A stretch of 64,000 bases of DNA, taken from Paenibacillus sp. (GTDB lineage Bacteria; Bacillota; Bacilli; Paenibacillales; Paenibacillaceae). The stretch is taken from assembly GCA_023512345.1 (NCBI GenBank), contig JAILZT010000027.1, forward strand, positions 1 through 64,000, in the 5' to 3' direction. Of this stretch, positions 14,649 through 24,162 are shown one piece after another. The notes under the pieces are model-generated. The model saw only the letters and a list, made by a program, of their open reading frames with translations. It did not search any database and had not been told where the DNA came from. How positions within the stretch are numbered: position 1 is the first letter of the stretch; each line of letters starts with the position of its first letter. Made by a program: the position numbers and the translations under genes.

Positions 14649-15293
14649 TTAACCCCGCAGTAAAGATACAATTTCAGAAGAAACGACATTAATTTCGTTT
14701 TCTCCGTTTACTTGACGCAAAAGACCTTTATTCTCATAAAATGCAAGCAGCGGCGCAGTCTTGTTGTCATACTCATCCAGGCGCTTACCTACACTTTGTT
14801 CATTATCGTCCGGACGCTGATACAATTCACCGCCGTCAATATCGCATATGCCATCTTGCTTCGGCGGATTAAAAATCAAATGGTAGGATGCCCCGCAAAC
14901 ACTGCAGATACGACGTCCAGTCAGACGTGCCATTAGCAGGCCTCGGTCCACATTCAAGTTGACAACATGCTCCAATGAAGTGTTCAAACGGGCTAATATT
15001 TCATTCAGCGCTTCCGCTTGCGAAAGAGTTCTTGGAAAGCCGTCCAATAAAAAACCTTTTTCGCAATCGGACTGCTGCAGCCGCTCTTCTACAATTCCAA
15101 TGGTCACATCATCTGGTACAAGTAAGCCTTGATCTATGAAGGACTTAGCTTTCAAACCAACAGGAGTACCTTGCTTAATTGCAAGGCGAAATGCGTCTCC
15201 AGTTGAAATATGAGGTATACCAAATTCCTTCACGATCTCAGCTGCTTGTGTTCCCTTGCCTGCCCCAGGAGGGCCCATGAATAAAATGTTCAC
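14649..15293 (-). CDS. adk: Adenylate kinase
   Basis: A 214-residue long-form adenylate kinase with the P-loop GPPGAGKGT near residue 7, the AMP-binding STGDAFR, and DGFPRT. The LID domain has the zinc-type pattern CSVC...CDIDGG (three Cys and one Asp), typical of Gram-positive enzymes. It starts with GTG at 15293, with GGGGGGAGA upstream; an upstream in-frame start lacks a site. It lies between secY and map. Confidence 0.96.
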   Translation of the reverse strand: MNILFMGPPGAGKGTQAAEIVKEFGIPHISTGDAFRLAIKQGTPVGLKAKSFIDQGLLVPDDVTIGIVEERLQQSDCEKGFLLDGFPRTLSQAEALNEILARLNTSLEHVVNLNVDRGLLMARLTGRRICSVCGASYHLIFNPPKQDGICDIDGGELYQRPDDNEQSVGKRLDEYDNKTAPLLAFYENKGLLRQVNGENEINVVSSEIVSLLRG

Positions 15294-15391
15294 GATTTCT
15301 CTCTCCCCCCAAAAGTTCGCCACCAAGCAAGAAACAGCACAATAGGTGCCGGGAAGGTAGTGAATCCCCAAGCTTCGCCGGAACCTATCGC

Positions 15392-16690
15392 CTATTTATT
15401 AATGAAGCCTTTGTAATGGCGTTTAATCAATTGGCTCTCGATCTGCTTCATAGTATCTAATGCCACACCGATTACGATCAGCAGTGCAGTACCGCCGATT
15501 TGAACCTGTCTTGGCAAACCAGAGAAACTACCGAAGATTACAGGCATTACGGAGATAAGAGCCAAGAACAACGCACCAGACATCGTCAGGCGAGACATTA
15601 CCTTGGTCAAATACTTCTCCGTTGCTTTACCAGGTCGAATACCAGGTATATATCCACCATTCTTCTTCATGTTTTCAGCCATCTGCTGTGGATTCATCTG
15701 AACAAACGTGTAAAAGAACGTAAATCCGATGATCATTACAACATACAGAAGCATACCGAGCGGTGCGTCCATTGCCATATACTTGGCAATCCACTTTGCC
15801 CAACCATGCGTAGACCAGAAACTGGAGAGAACAACTGGAAACTGAAGTAGTGATACTGCGAAGATAACTGGAATTACACCTGCAGCATTAATTTTCATCG
15901 GAATGTGGGTGTTTTGACCACCGTACATTTTGTTTCCGACTACTCGTTTAGCATATTGTACCGGTATCTTACGAATACCTTGCTGCACGAAGATAACTCC
16001 TGTAATAATCGCAACAATCACAATCAATACAATAACCACTTTAAGAATATTCAGGAACACCTGATCCGGCTGAATGAAGCTTGATTGTGCCGTACTCGTG
16101 ATATAACCCGGTATGGCAGAGACGATTCCAGCAAAAATCAGGATTGATATCCCGTTTCCTATTCCCTTTTCTGTGATCTGTTCACCAAGCCACATTAGGA
16201 AAGAAGTACCTGCAGTTAATATAATAGCTATCAGCAGGTAATCCGCAAAGGTCGCATTCGGAATCATTTCAGTACCATAAATCCGGTTAAACCCGATTGA
16301 TGTAGCAAAACCCTGGATAAGAGCCAATACTACTGTACCGTATCGGGTAATCTGCGCCAATTGTTTTTTTCCGTGTTCCCCTTGTTTTGCCCATTCAGCA
16401 AACTTAGGAACAACATCCATCGACAATAGTTGCACGATAATGGATGCTGTAATGTACGGGTAAATACTGATCGCAAATATCGAGAAGTTTTTGAGCGCGC
16501 CACCCGAGAAAGTGTTCAAAAGACCCATCAAAGCGTCTCCGCTCTGATTCGCTGTTTCCAGTACATCTTTGTTCACGCCTGGTACTGGTACAAACGAACC
16601 AATCCGATAGATGAACAGAATAAACAGGGTAAACAGGATCCTTTTGCGCAAATCTTCAACATGCCAGATATTCTTAAGCGTCTTGAACAT
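15392..16690 (-). CDS. secY: Protein translocase subunit SecY
   Basis: A 432-residue, ten-helix channel protein. The N-terminal FKTLKNIWHVEDLRKRILFT, the plug region after SGGALKNFSIFA, and the cytosolic loop IPVQYAKRVVG are recognisable. Its ATG overlaps the rplO stop as TAATG, indicating translational coupling. SecE is encoded separately at 46319-46510. Confidence 0.97.
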   Translation of the reverse strand: MFKTLKNIWHVEDLRKRILFTLFILFIYRIGSFVPVPGVNKDVLETANQSGDALMGLLNTFSGGALKNFSIFAISIYPYITASIIVQLLSMDVVPKFAEWAKQGEHGKKQLAQITRYGTVVLALIQGFATSIGFNRIYGTEMIPNATFADYLLIAIILTAGTSFLMWLGEQITEKGIGNGISILIFAGIVSAIPGYITSTAQSSFIQPDQVFLNILKVVIVLIVIVAIITGVIFVQQGIRKIPVQYAKRVVGNKMYGGQNTHIPMKINAAGVIPVIFAVSLLQFPVVLSSFWSTHGWAKWIAKYMAMDAPLGMLLYVVMIIGFTFFYTFVQMNPQQMAENMKKNGGYIPGIRPGKATEKYLTKVMSRLTMSGALFLALISVMPVIFGSFSGLPRQVQIGGTALLIVIGVALDTMKQIESQLIKRHYKGFINK

Positions 16691-17130
16691 TAGATCACCT
16701 CGGTTTTACCGCCGGCAGCCTCAATTTTCTCCACCGCAGATTGAGAGAACTTATTAGCTTGTACAGTCAATTTAACGGACAATTCGCCATTACCAAGAAT
16801 CTTAATACCGCTCTTCGTATTCTTGACAACGCCTGTTTCAATCAGCAATGCTGGAGTAACTTCTGTTCCTTCTGCAAAGTTGTTGAGTTCTTCAAGGTTC
16901 ACAATCGCATACTCTTTACGGGTAGGATTGACGAAACCACGTTTAGGCAGACGACGATAGAGTGGGTTTTGCCCCCCCTCGAAGCCTAGACGAACACCAC
17001 CGCCGGAGCGGGAGTTTTGACCTTTATGACCGCGGCCGGACGTTTTACCGTTTCCGCTACTAGGACCGCGACCTACGCGATTGCGCTCTTTACGGGAACC
17101 CGGTGCCGGAGCAAGTTCATGTAACTTCAT
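16690..17130 (-). CDS. rplO: 50S ribosomal protein L15
   Basis: A 146-residue L15 with MKLHELAPAPGSRKERNRVG and the glycine-rich basic SGRGHKGQNSRSGGGVRLGF. The ATG at 17130 has AAGGAGGTG 6 bases upstream; a GTG three codons earlier lies inside that site. Its stop overlaps the secY start. Confidence 0.97.
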   Translation of the reverse strand: MKLHELAPAPGSRKERNRVGRGPSSGNGKTSGRGHKGQNSRSGGGVRLGFEGGQNPLYRRLPKRGFVNPTRKEYAIVNLEELNNFAEGTEVTPALLIETGVVKNTKSGIKILGNGELSVKLTVQANKFSQSAVEKIEAAGGKTEVI

Positions 17131-17170
17131 CGTTTGCACCTCCTTATGTCTGTTGATTTATACGAGGCAT

Positions 17171-17356
17171 TTAGCCTTCGATTTCTGTAACTGAAAGTAA
17201 GTGACCCACTTTATTGATCATTCCGCGAATCGCGGGACTATCATTGTGAACCACGGACGAATTAAGTTTACGCAGACCGAGCGTCTTAACGGTTACACGT
17301 TGTGTTTCCGGACGTCCGATTACGCTGCGTACGAGGGTAATTTGCAATTTTGCCAT
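17171..17356 (-). CDS. rpmD: 50S ribosomal protein L30
   Basis: A 61-residue L30 (MAKLQITLVRSVIGRPETQR ...). The start at 17356 has GGAGGGAACG upstream; the frame is open further upstream but overlaps rpsE without a site. It lies between rpsE and rplO as in other spc operons. Confidence 0.96.
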   Translation of the reverse strand: MAKLQITLVRSVIGRPETQRVTVKTLGLRKLNSSVVHNDSPAIRGMINKVGHLLSVTEIEG

Positions 17357-17369
17357 TGACGTTCCCTCC

Positions 17370-17867
17370 TTAACCGCGTAATTCTTCGACAGATTTGCCG
17401 CGAAGTTTCGCGACCTCTTCAATGCGCTTCAAGCGGGAAAGTCCCTCCAAAGTTGCATTGACCATGTTCATGGAATTCGAAGAACCCAAAGATTTTGTCA
17501 AAATGTCGCCAACGCCCGCCAATTCCAATACTGCACGAACTGGACCACCAGCGATAACGCCGGTACCTTCTGATGCTGGTTTCAGCAACACGCGTCCTGC
17601 GCCGAAATGTCCAGTAACCAGATGAGGAATCGAAGTTCCTACGATTGGAATGTGGATCAGGTTTTTCTTAGCATCTTCAATGCCTTTACGGATGGCATCC
17701 GGTACTTCGCCAGCTTTGCCGATTCCAGCACCGACGTAGCCATTGCCATCGCCGACAACAACCAGTGCACTAAAGCTGAAACGGCGTCCGCCCTTTACAA
17801 CTTTAGCAACGCGGTTAATGTGTACAACTCTTTCTGTCAGCTCTAAACTGTTCGGATCTACACGCAA
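17370..17867 (-). CDS. rpsE: 30S ribosomal protein S5
   Basis: A 165-residue S5 with the double-stranded-RNA-binding segment VVKGGRRFSFSALVVVGDGN and the C-terminal domain VRAVLELAGVGDILTKSLGS. It takes part in decoding fidelity and the mRNA entry tunnel. It starts with TTG at 17867, preceded by AGGAGGTTAACGAC. Confidence 0.97.
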   Translation of the reverse strand: MRVDPNSLELTERVVHINRVAKVVKGGRRFSFSALVVVGDGNGYVGAGIGKAGEVPDAIRKGIEDAKKNLIHIPIVGTSIPHLVTGHFGAGRVLLKPASEGTGVIAGGPVRAVLELAGVGDILTKSLGSSNSMNMVNATLEGLSRLKRIEEVAKLRGKSVEELRG

Positions 17868-17894
17868 GTCGTTAACCTCCTTTTAAGAATTATT

Positions 17895-18263
17895 CTAGAA
17901 CTCAAGACCAGCCTCGCGAGCTGCATCAGCCAATGCTTGAATCCGTCCATGGTACAAGTATCCACCGCGGTCAAATACAACCACTGCATATCCTTTTTCT
18001 TTAGCACGTTCAGCGACCAATTGGCCAACTTTAGTTGCAGCTTCAACGCTGCCGCCATTGCCGATTGTAGCTTTCAGATCTTTATCAAGAGTTGATGCGG
18101 ACACGATGGTTACACCTGTCACATCATCAATCAATTGAGCGTAGATGTGTTTCGAAGAACGGAACACATTCAAACGTGGACGCTCAGTAGTTCCCTGAAT
18201 CTTCTTACGAACACGCAGGTGTCTTTTGAGGCGAGCCTTGTTTTTATCGTCTTTTGTAATCAT
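17895..18263 (-). CDS. rplR: 50S ribosomal protein L18
   Basis: A 122-residue L18 with RLKRHLRVRKKIQGTTERPR and the C-terminal FDRGGYLYHGRIQALADAAR. It binds 5S rRNA. It is followed by rpsE at 27 bases. Confidence 0.97.
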   Translation of the reverse strand: MITKDDKNKARLKRHLRVRKKIQGTTERPRLNVFRSSKHIYAQLIDDVTGVTIVSASTLDKDLKATIGNGGSVEAATKVGQLVAERAKEKGYAVVVFDRGGYLYHGRIQALADAAREAGLEF

Positions 18264-18347
18264 GACTTTCCTTTCACTCCCTTCAGTTGCCGTAGGGCAG
18301 TTTCACTTTAAGATGCACGGGGTATTTCCCAATTAAGGTTTAGCTGC

Positions 18348-18890
18348 TTATTTCTTCTTACCAGCTTTACCTTCTTTGCGGATGATACGCTCGCCTTCAT
18401 ATTTGATACCTTTACCTTTATACGGCTCTGGTTCACGTACGGAACGAATTTTAGCAGCATAAGCGCCAACGCGTTCTTTGTCGATCCCTTTAACGATGAT
18501 CTTCGTGTTCGCAGGAACTTCGAACTCGATTCCTGGTTCCGGTGAAATCTCAACCGGATGGGAGTAACCAACGTTCAGAACGATTTTATCTCCGGATTTG
18601 CTGGCACGATATCCGACCCCAACCATTTCCAAAGATTTCGAGAATCCTTCAGTCACACCACTCACCATGTTGTTGACAACGGAGCGGGTTGTGCCGTGAA
18701 GTGAACGATGCAATTTGTTATCCGACGGGCGAACAACTGTAATTTCGTTATTTTCAATCGTAATCTTCATGTCTTTATGAATCTCACGAGTCAAAGAGCC
18801 TTTAGGACCTTTTACTGTAATAACGGTGTTATCCAAAGTGATATCTACACCGCTAGGTACTGCGATTGGTTTGCGACCAATACGAGACAT
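18348..18890 (-). CDS. rplF: 50S ribosomal protein L6
   Basis: A 180-residue L6 with two tandem alpha/beta domains: MSRIGRKPIAVPSGVDITL, then the signature PEPYKGKGIKYEGE near the C-terminus. The ATG at 18890 has AAGGAGGTG upstream, and the GTG three codons earlier lies inside that site. Confidence 0.97.
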   Translation of the reverse strand: MSRIGRKPIAVPSGVDITLDNTVITVKGPKGSLTREIHKDMKITIENNEITVVRPSDNKLHRSLHGTTRSVVNNMVSGVTEGFSKSLEMVGVGYRASKSGDKIVLNVGYSHPVEISPEPGIEFEVPANTKIIVKGIDKERVGAYAAKIRSVREPEPYKGKGIKYEGERIIRKEGKAGKKK

Positions 18891-18920
18891 GTGTTGCACC
18901 TCCTTATCTTATGACGTTTA

Positions 18921-19319
18921 TTACCAAATGTAGCAGACAACTTCTCCGCCGGATTTAGATTGACGAGCTTCTTTATCGGTCATAACTCCCTTAGATGTGG
19001 AGACAATCGCGATACCTAGACCGCCGAGTACACGAGGAACTTCATTGCTCTTCGTGTACACGCGAAGGCCTGGTTTACTAATTCTTTTCAAACCTGTAAT
19101 TACACGCTCTTGGTTAGGGCCGTATTTCAAGAAGATACGGATAATCCCTTGTTTGCTATCTTCAACATATTCCGCATCACGAATGAAACCTTCACGCTTC
19201 AAGATATCAGCGATTTGTTTCTTCATTGCGGAAGCAGGCATTTCTACGGTTTCGTGACGCACTGTATTGGCGTTACGAATACGAGTAAGCATATCTGCAA
19301 TAGGATCAGACATAGTCAT
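18921..19319 (-). CDS. rpsH: 30S ribosomal protein S8
   Basis: A 132-residue S8 with MSDPIADMLTRIRNANTVRH and the C-terminal GIAIVSTSKGVMTDKEARQ. AAGGAGG lies 9 bases before the first ATG (MTMSD); initiation at the second ATG two codons later is less well spaced. Confidence 0.97.
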   Translation of the reverse strand: MTMSDPIADMLTRIRNANTVRHETVEMPASAMKKQIADILKREGFIRDAEYVEDSKQGIIRIFLKYGPNQERVITGLKRISKPGLRVYTKSNEVPRVLGGLGIAIVSTSKGVMTDKEARQSKSGGEVVCYIW

Positions 19320-19351
19320 GTGTGTAAACCTCCTTCCCGTTTATAAACTTC

Positions 19352-19537
19352 TTACCAACTTGCTTTTTTGACGCCAGGAATCTGGCCTTTATAAGCTAAC
19401 TCACGGAAACAAATTCTGCAAATTTTGAACTTTTGCAGTACTGAATGTGGACGACCACAACGTTCGCAACGTGTATATGCACGTACTTTAAACTTAGGCG
19501 TACGTTGTTGTTTAACTTTCATCGAAGTTTTTGCCAC
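19352..19537 (-). CDS. rpsN: 30S ribosomal protein S14, type Z (zinc)
   Basis: A 61-residue short S14 with CERCG and CRIC pairs forming the zinc site. It is the standard spc-operon copy in Firmicutes; no long zinc-free paralogue lies in this window. Confidence 0.97.
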   Translation of the reverse strand: MAKTSMKVKQQRTPKFKVRAYTRCERCGRPHSVLQKFKICRICFRELAYKGQIPGVKKASW

Positions 19538-19576
19538 TTTAGCCTGACACCTCCTAAACAGTTTCGGAAACCGAAC

Positions 19577-20119
19577 TTATTTTGCGAAAGGCATTCCCAG
19601 CTGACCCAGCAGCTCACGGGATTCCTCATCCGTCTTTGCCGTCGTTACAATAACGATGTCCATACCGCGAACTTTATCAACCTTATCGTACTCGATTTCA
19701 GGGAAGATCAATTGTTCTTTCAAACCAAGTGTGTAGTTACCGCGACCGTCGAATGCTTTATTCGATACACCACGGAAGTCACGTACACGAGGAAGAGTTA
19801 CATTGAACAATTTGTCCAGGAAGTAATACATACGCTCACCGCGAAGTGTTACTTTAACCCCGATTGGCATGTTTTCGCGCAATTTGAAACCGGCGATAGA
19901 TTTCTTTGCTTTTGTGATTACTGGCTTTTGACCAGCGATCAGTTGCATATCATTAACTGCAGCATCAAGTACTTTCGAGTTTGATACAGCGTCACCCACA
20001 CCCATGTTGATGACTACCTTCTCAATTTTCGGCACTTGCATTACAGTCGTATAGTTAAACTTCTGCATCAAAGCAGGTGTAATTTCATTCAAAAAACGTT
20101 CTTTCATTCTTGCTGCCAT
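19577..20119 (-). CDS. rplE: 50S ribosomal protein L5
   Basis: A 180-residue L5 with VPKIEKVVINMGVGDAVSN and the RVRDFRGVSNKAFDGRGNY block. It binds 5S rRNA with L18 and L25-type proteins. Confidence 0.97.
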   Translation of the reverse strand: MAARMKERFLNEITPALMQKFNYTTVMQVPKIEKVVINMGVGDAVSNSKVLDAAVNDMQLIAGQKPVITKAKKSIAGFKLRENMPIGVKVTLRGERMYYFLDKLFNVTLPRVRDFRGVSNKAFDGRGNYTLGLKEQLIFPEIEYDKVDKVRGMDIVIVTTAKTDEESRELLGQLGMPFAK

Positions 20120-20149
20120 GAAGATTTACCTCCTTTCCTTAAGGCTATA

Positions 20150-20503
20150 TTAGTCGATAATCTCTCCGGATCTCTTAGCAACCCGAACCTTTTTACCGTT
20201 GTCCAATACTTTGTAACCGATACGAGTTACTTTACCGCTCTTCGGATCAATGTGCATTACGTTGGACACATGGATTGAAGCTTCTTGCTCAATAATTCCA
20301 CCCTGCGGGTTCAGCTGGTTCGGCTTTTGATGTTTCTTCATCATGTTTACACCTTCCACCAGAACACGGTTTTGACGAGGATAAGCAGCGATGACACGGC
20401 CTTTTTTGCCTTTGTCTTTCCCGCTAATCACAATCACCACATCATCTTTCTTCACATGAAGATTATTGTTATGGGATTCCAGAACTTTTTTCACTCTAGG
20501 CAT
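20150..20503 (-). CDS. rplX: 50S ribosomal protein L24
   Basis: A 117-residue L24 with a KOW motif (KKDDVVIVISGKDKGKKGRV) near the N-terminus. It is an early assembly protein of the 50S subunit. It is slightly longer than the usual 103-105 residues because of an N-terminal extension of about ten residues. Confidence 0.97.
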   Translation of the reverse strand: MPRVKKVLESHNNNLHVKKDDVVIVISGKDKGKKGRVIAAYPRQNRVLVEGVNMMKKHQKPNQLNPQGGIIEQEASIHVSNVMHIDPKSGKVTRIGYKVLDNGKKVRVAKRSGEIID

Positions 20504-20565
20504 TTATTACACCTCCTATAACTAGCCTTTACAAGCATATAGCGAATCGCATTAATAGCGAGTTC

Positions 20566-20934
20566 TTAGATAACTTCCGGTGCCAAGGAAACGATCTTCA
20601 TGTAATCTTTATCGCGAAGTTCGCGAGCAACTGGTCCGAAGATACGTGTTCCACGTGGGCTTCTGTCGTCTTTTACAACAACAGCTGCATTTTCGTCGAA
20701 TGCGATGTAAGATCCATCTTTACGGCGTACAGAACGCTTAGTACGAACAACAACCGCTCTAACAACATCACCTTTTTTGACAACGCCGCCTGGTGTTGCT
20801 TGTTTAACGGAACAAACGATCAAATCACCGATTGCTGCTGTACGGCGTCCAGTACCACCTAGTACGCGGATACACATCAGTTCCTTCGCACCAGAGTTGT
20901 CAGCCACATGCAAACGTGTAAATGGTTGAATCAT
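20566..20934 (-). CDS. rplN: 50S ribosomal protein L14
   Basis: A 122-residue L14 with MIQPFTRLHVADNSGAKELM and the conserved RGTRIFGPVARELRD. It sits at the subunit interface. Confidence 0.97.
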   Translation of the reverse strand: MIQPFTRLHVADNSGAKELMCIRVLGGTGRRTAAIGDLIVCSVKQATPGGVVKKGDVVRAVVVRTKRSVRRKDGSYIAFDENAAVVVKDDRSPRGTRIFGPVARELRDKDYMKIVSLAPEVI

Positions 20935-20972
20935 TATAATTTCCTCCTTCCGGTAAAAGGGTACTAATCATC

Positions 20973-21239
20973 TTAAAGGATGATCGCTTTTTCAATCACT
21001 TCAACCAGTCTCCAGCGCTTGTCTTTAGACAATGGACGAGTTTCCATGACTTTAACGACATCACCAATTTTAGCCACATTCTCTTCATCATGTGCTTTGA
21101 ATTTCTTCGTAGACTTGATGCGTTTGTGGTACAGGTTATGTTTTTTATAGGTTTCAACAGCAATTACAACGGTTTTATCCATTTTGTCGCTGACTACTTT
21201 ACCAACGAGCACTTTACGTGCATTCCGTTCTTCGGTCAT
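20973..21239 (-). CDS. rpsQ: 30S ribosomal protein S17
   Basis: An 88-residue OB-fold S17 with RKVLVGKVVSDKMDKTVVI and the C-terminal GDVVKVMETRPLSKDKRWRL. Confidence 0.97.
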   Translation of the reverse strand: MTEERNARKVLVGKVVSDKMDKTVVIAVETYKKHNLYHKRIKSTKKFKAHDEENVAKIGDVVKVMETRPLSKDKRWRLVEVIEKAIIL

Positions 21240-21282
21240 TGTTAGCCTCCTTCCTGAATACGGATAATTAAATCCGTCTCAC

Positions 21283-21480
21283 TTAACTAATCCCAAGTAC
21301 TCTTTGATGGATAACGGTTTTAGCACGAGCTATTTCCTTACGCACATCACGAATCCGAGTAGGGTTATCCAGTTGGCCTGTTGCCAATTGAAAACGGAGA
21401 TTGAATAATTCTTCTTTGAAACCAGCGATCTTTTGTTCAATCTCTGCAGTGGTTAAGTTGCGAAGTTCATTAGCTTTCAT
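21283..21480 (-). CDS. rpmC: 50S ribosomal protein L29
   Basis: A 65-residue helical-hairpin L29 (MKANELRNLTTAEIEQKI ... NPTRIRDVRKEIARAKTV). The ATG at 21480 lies inside the 3' end of rplP, an 11-base overlap, which suggests translational coupling. Confidence 0.96.
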   Translation of the reverse strand: MKANELRNLTTAEIEQKIAGFKEELFNLRFQLATGQLDNPTRIRDVRKEIARAKTVIHQRVLGIS

Positions 21481-21904
21481 TTGCTTCACCACCCAATTCT
21501 TCACGTTTCACAAACTTAGTTTTGATTGGCAGCTTGTGAGCGGCAAGACGCATCGCTTCGCGAGCGATCTCTTCCGACACGCCTCCGAGTTCGAACATAA
21601 TCTTGCCCGGTTTAACTACGGCTACCCATTTCTCAACGTTACCTTTACCACTACCCATACGAACCTCGAGAGGCTTTTGAGTAATTGGCTTATCAGGGAA
21701 AATCTTGATCCATACTTGACCGCCACGTTTGATGTAACGAGTCATTGCAATACGGGCAGCTTCGATCTGACGGTTAGTGATCCAAGAAGGCTCTAAAGCT
21801 TGCAGGCCGAATTCGCCGAAGTTTAGTTCTGTACCGCCTTTTGCCATACCCTTCATGTGACCGCGTTGTTGCTTGCGGTGTTTAACGCGTTTTGGTACCA
21901 ACAT
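21470..21904 (-). CDS. rplP: 50S ribosomal protein L16
   Basis: A 144-residue L16 with MLVPKRVKHRKQQRGHMKG and the conserved GGQVWIKIFPDKPITQKP and GKGNVEKWVAVVKPG blocks. It lies near the peptidyl-transferase centre. It follows rpsC by 2 bases. Confidence 0.97.
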   Translation of the reverse strand: MLVPKRVKHRKQQRGHMKGMAKGGTELNFGEFGLQALEPSWITNRQIEAARIAMTRYIKRGGQVWIKIFPDKPITQKPLEVRMGSGKGNVEKWVAVVKPGKIMFELGGVSEEIAREAMRLAAHKLPIKTKFVKREELGGEANES

Positions 21905-21906
21905 GA

Positions 21907-22572
21907 TTAGTTGCCTCCTTCCTGAGCAGCGTGTTTCTTAGCTGGGGGAAGAACTTCTCCACGGTAGATCCATACCTTTACGCCGATAAGGCCGAAAGTT
22001 GTATGTGCTTCAGCCGTTCCGTAGTCGATATCGGCACGAAGCGTATGAAGTGGAACTGTTCCTTCGCTATAACCTTCTGAACGAGCAATCTCAGCGCCGC
22101 CAAGACGTCCGCCTACTTGAGTTTTAATTCCCTTTGCACCTGAACGCATAGTTCTTTGAATGGCTTGTTTCAACGCACGACGGAACGATACACGACGCTC
22201 CAATTGTTGTGCGATGCTTTCAGCAACAAGAATTGCATCAAGCTCAGGGTGTTTGATTTCATTGATATTGATGTGAACTTTCTTACCGCCTGCGATTGCT
22301 GTAACTGCGCTGCGAAGTACTTCTACTTCTGCTCCGCCTTTACCAATAACCATACCTGGTTTCGCAGTGTGAATTGTAACATTCACGCGGCTTGCCGCTC
22401 TTTCAATTTCAATGTGGGAAACAGCGGAATCCTTCAACTTACCTTTAAGGTATTCGCGGATTCTGACGTCTTCCATTAAAAGAGTACCGAAATCTTTGCC
22501 TGCATACCATTTAGATTCCCAATCGCGAATGATCCCGACTCGGAGTCCGACTGGATTTACCTTTTGACCCAC
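21907..22572 (-). CDS. rpsC: 30S ribosomal protein S3
   Basis: A 221-residue S3 with MGQKVNPVGLRVGIIRDWES, a type II KH domain with GMVIGKGGAEVEVLR, and the C-terminal GVKVWIYRGEVLP. It lines the mRNA entry channel. Confidence 0.97.
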   Translation of the reverse strand: MGQKVNPVGLRVGIIRDWESKWYAGKDFGTLLMEDVRIREYLKGKLKDSAVSHIEIERAASRVNVTIHTAKPGMVIGKGGAEVEVLRSAVTAIAGGKKVHININEIKHPELDAILVAESIAQQLERRVSFRRALKQAIQRTMRSGAKGIKTQVGGRLGGAEIARSEGYSEGTVPLHTLRADIDYGTAEAHTTFGLIGVKVWIYRGEVLPPAKKHAAQEGGN

Positions 22573-22585
22573 GTGTTATCCCTCC

Positions 22586-22918
22586 TTATTTCTCAGATAC
22601 CACTAATGTAATGTGGCTAGTACGTTTGTTAATCCGGCTTGCACGACCCATCGCGCGTGGACGGAAACGTTTCATTGTTGGACCTTGGTTAACGAAAACT
22701 TCGCTAACGAACAAGCTGTTCACGTCCAGAGAATAGTTATGCTCAGCATTCGCAATCGCCGAGTTAAGCAATTTCTCAACAACAGGCGAAGCGGATTTCG
22801 GAGTGTGGCGAAGAATTGCAATTGCTTCCCCCACTTGCTTTCCGCGAATCAAGTCAACAACCAATTTCGCTTTACGAGCGGAAATCCGCACCGATCTTGC
22901 ATGTGCTTTTGCTTCCAT
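22586..22918 (-). CDS. rplV: 50S ribosomal protein L22
   Basis: A 110-residue L22 with ARSVRISARKAKLVVDLIRG. The exit-tunnel hairpin PTMKRFRPRAMGRASRI appears intact, with no deletion of the kind known in macrolide-resistant strains. Confidence 0.97.
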   Translation of the reverse strand: MEAKAHARSVRISARKAKLVVDLIRGKQVGEAIAILRHTPKSASPVVEKLLNSAIANAEHNYSLDVNSLFVSEVFVNQGPTMKRFRPRAMGRASRINKRTSHITLVVSEK

Positions 22919-22950
22919 ATGTTTTCCCTCCTCTCAAACGAAGACCATTA

Positions 22951-23229
22951 TTATCTTCTTGTTTTCTTATCGTCACCCGCGTGGCCTTTGTAAGTACGCG
23001 TTGGTGCAAATTCGCCCAACTTGTGACCCACCATATCTTCCGTAACGTATACAGGCACGTGTTTGCGGCCATCATATACACCAAACGTATGTCCGATAAA
23101 CTGAGGGAAAATGGTTGAGCGGCGTGACCAGGTTTTAACTACAACCTTTTTCTCAGCCTCGTTAAGATCCTCAACTTTTTTCAACAGGTAGCCATCGATA
23201 AATGGTCCCTTTTTTAAACTGCGACCCAT
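22951..23229 (-). CDS. rpsS: 30S ribosomal protein S19
   Basis: A 92-residue S19 with MGRSLKKGPFIDGYLLKKV and GHKLGEFAPTRTYKGH. It lies in the 30S head beside S13. Confidence 0.97.
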   Translation of the reverse strand: MGRSLKKGPFIDGYLLKKVEDLNEAEKKVVVKTWSRRSTIFPQFIGHTFGVYDGRKHVPVYVTEDMVGHKLGEFAPTRTYKGHAGDDKKTRR

Positions 23230-23304
23230 GTGTGTATCCTCCCTTCATCAACTGTTCAAGCCGCGAATCGACGCTTCGCGCTATTACAACTTGCTAGAAG
23301 CGTC

Positions 23305-24135
23305 TTATTTTGTGCGACGACGAACGATGTATTTATCAGAAGCTTTGTTTTTCTTACGAGTTTTGTAGCCAAGGGTTGGTTTACCCCAAGGAGACATTGG
23401 TGATTTACGACCGATTGGAGCGCGTCCTTCACCACCACCGTGTGGGTGATCGTTCGGGTTCATAACTACACCGCGCACTTGAGGACGATTGCCAAGCCAG
23501 CGATTACGTCCAGCTTTACCAATCTTGATCAATTCGTGGTCTTCGTTACCTACGGAACCGATTGTTGCACGACATACGCTCAAGATTCTACGAACCTCAC
23601 CGGAAGTCAAACGAACGGAAACGTATTTTTCTTCTTTACCAAGCAATTGAGCTTCTGTACCGGCTGCACGAACTAGTTGTCCGCCTTTACCAGGTTTCAA
23701 CTCAATGTTGTGGATAACTGTACCAACTGGAATGTTAGCCAGTGGAAGACTGTTACCAATTTTGATGTCGGACGCAGGACCTGACTCAATCTTATCCCCA
23801 ACTTTAAGGCCTTTAGGAGCGATGATGTAACGTTTCTCTCCATCAGCATAGTGGATCAAAGCAATATTGGATGTGCGGTTCGGGTCATACTCGATCGTAG
23901 CAACGCTACCTGGTATGCCATCTTTAGTCCGCTTGAAATCGATAATACGGTATTTACGTTTGTGTCCGCCGCCGTGGTGACGAACCGTAATTTTACCTTG
24001 GTTGTTACGTCCCGCATGTTTGAAAAGCGGTGATAACAACGATTTCTCTGGCTGATTTGTGGTGATTTCTTCAAACGTAGACACGGACATGTTACGTCTG
24101 GCCGGAGATGTCGGTTTGTACTTTTTGATTGGCAC
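23305..24135 (-). CDS. rplB: 50S ribosomal protein L2
   Basis: A 276-residue L2 with KKYKPTSPARRNMSVSTFEE, RHHGGGHKRKYRIIDFKR, and the highly conserved C-terminal GVVMNPNDHPHGGGEGRAP with the critical histidine. It is needed for subunit association and peptidyl-transferase activity. Confidence 0.97.
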   Translation of the reverse strand: MPIKKYKPTSPARRNMSVSTFEEITTNQPEKSLLSPLFKHAGRNNQGKITVRHHGGGHKRKYRIIDFKRTKDGIPGSVATIEYDPNRTSNIALIHYADGEKRYIIAPKGLKVGDKIESGPASDIKIGNSLPLANIPVGTVIHNIELKPGKGGQLVRAAGTEAQLLGKEEKYVSVRLTSGEVRRILSVCRATIGSVGNEDHELIKIGKAGRNRWLGNRPQVRGVVMNPNDHPHGGGEGRAPIGRKSPMSPWGKPTLGYKTRKKNKASDKYIVRRRTK

Positions 24136-24162
24136 TGTATTCCCTCCTTACTTCACAGAGTT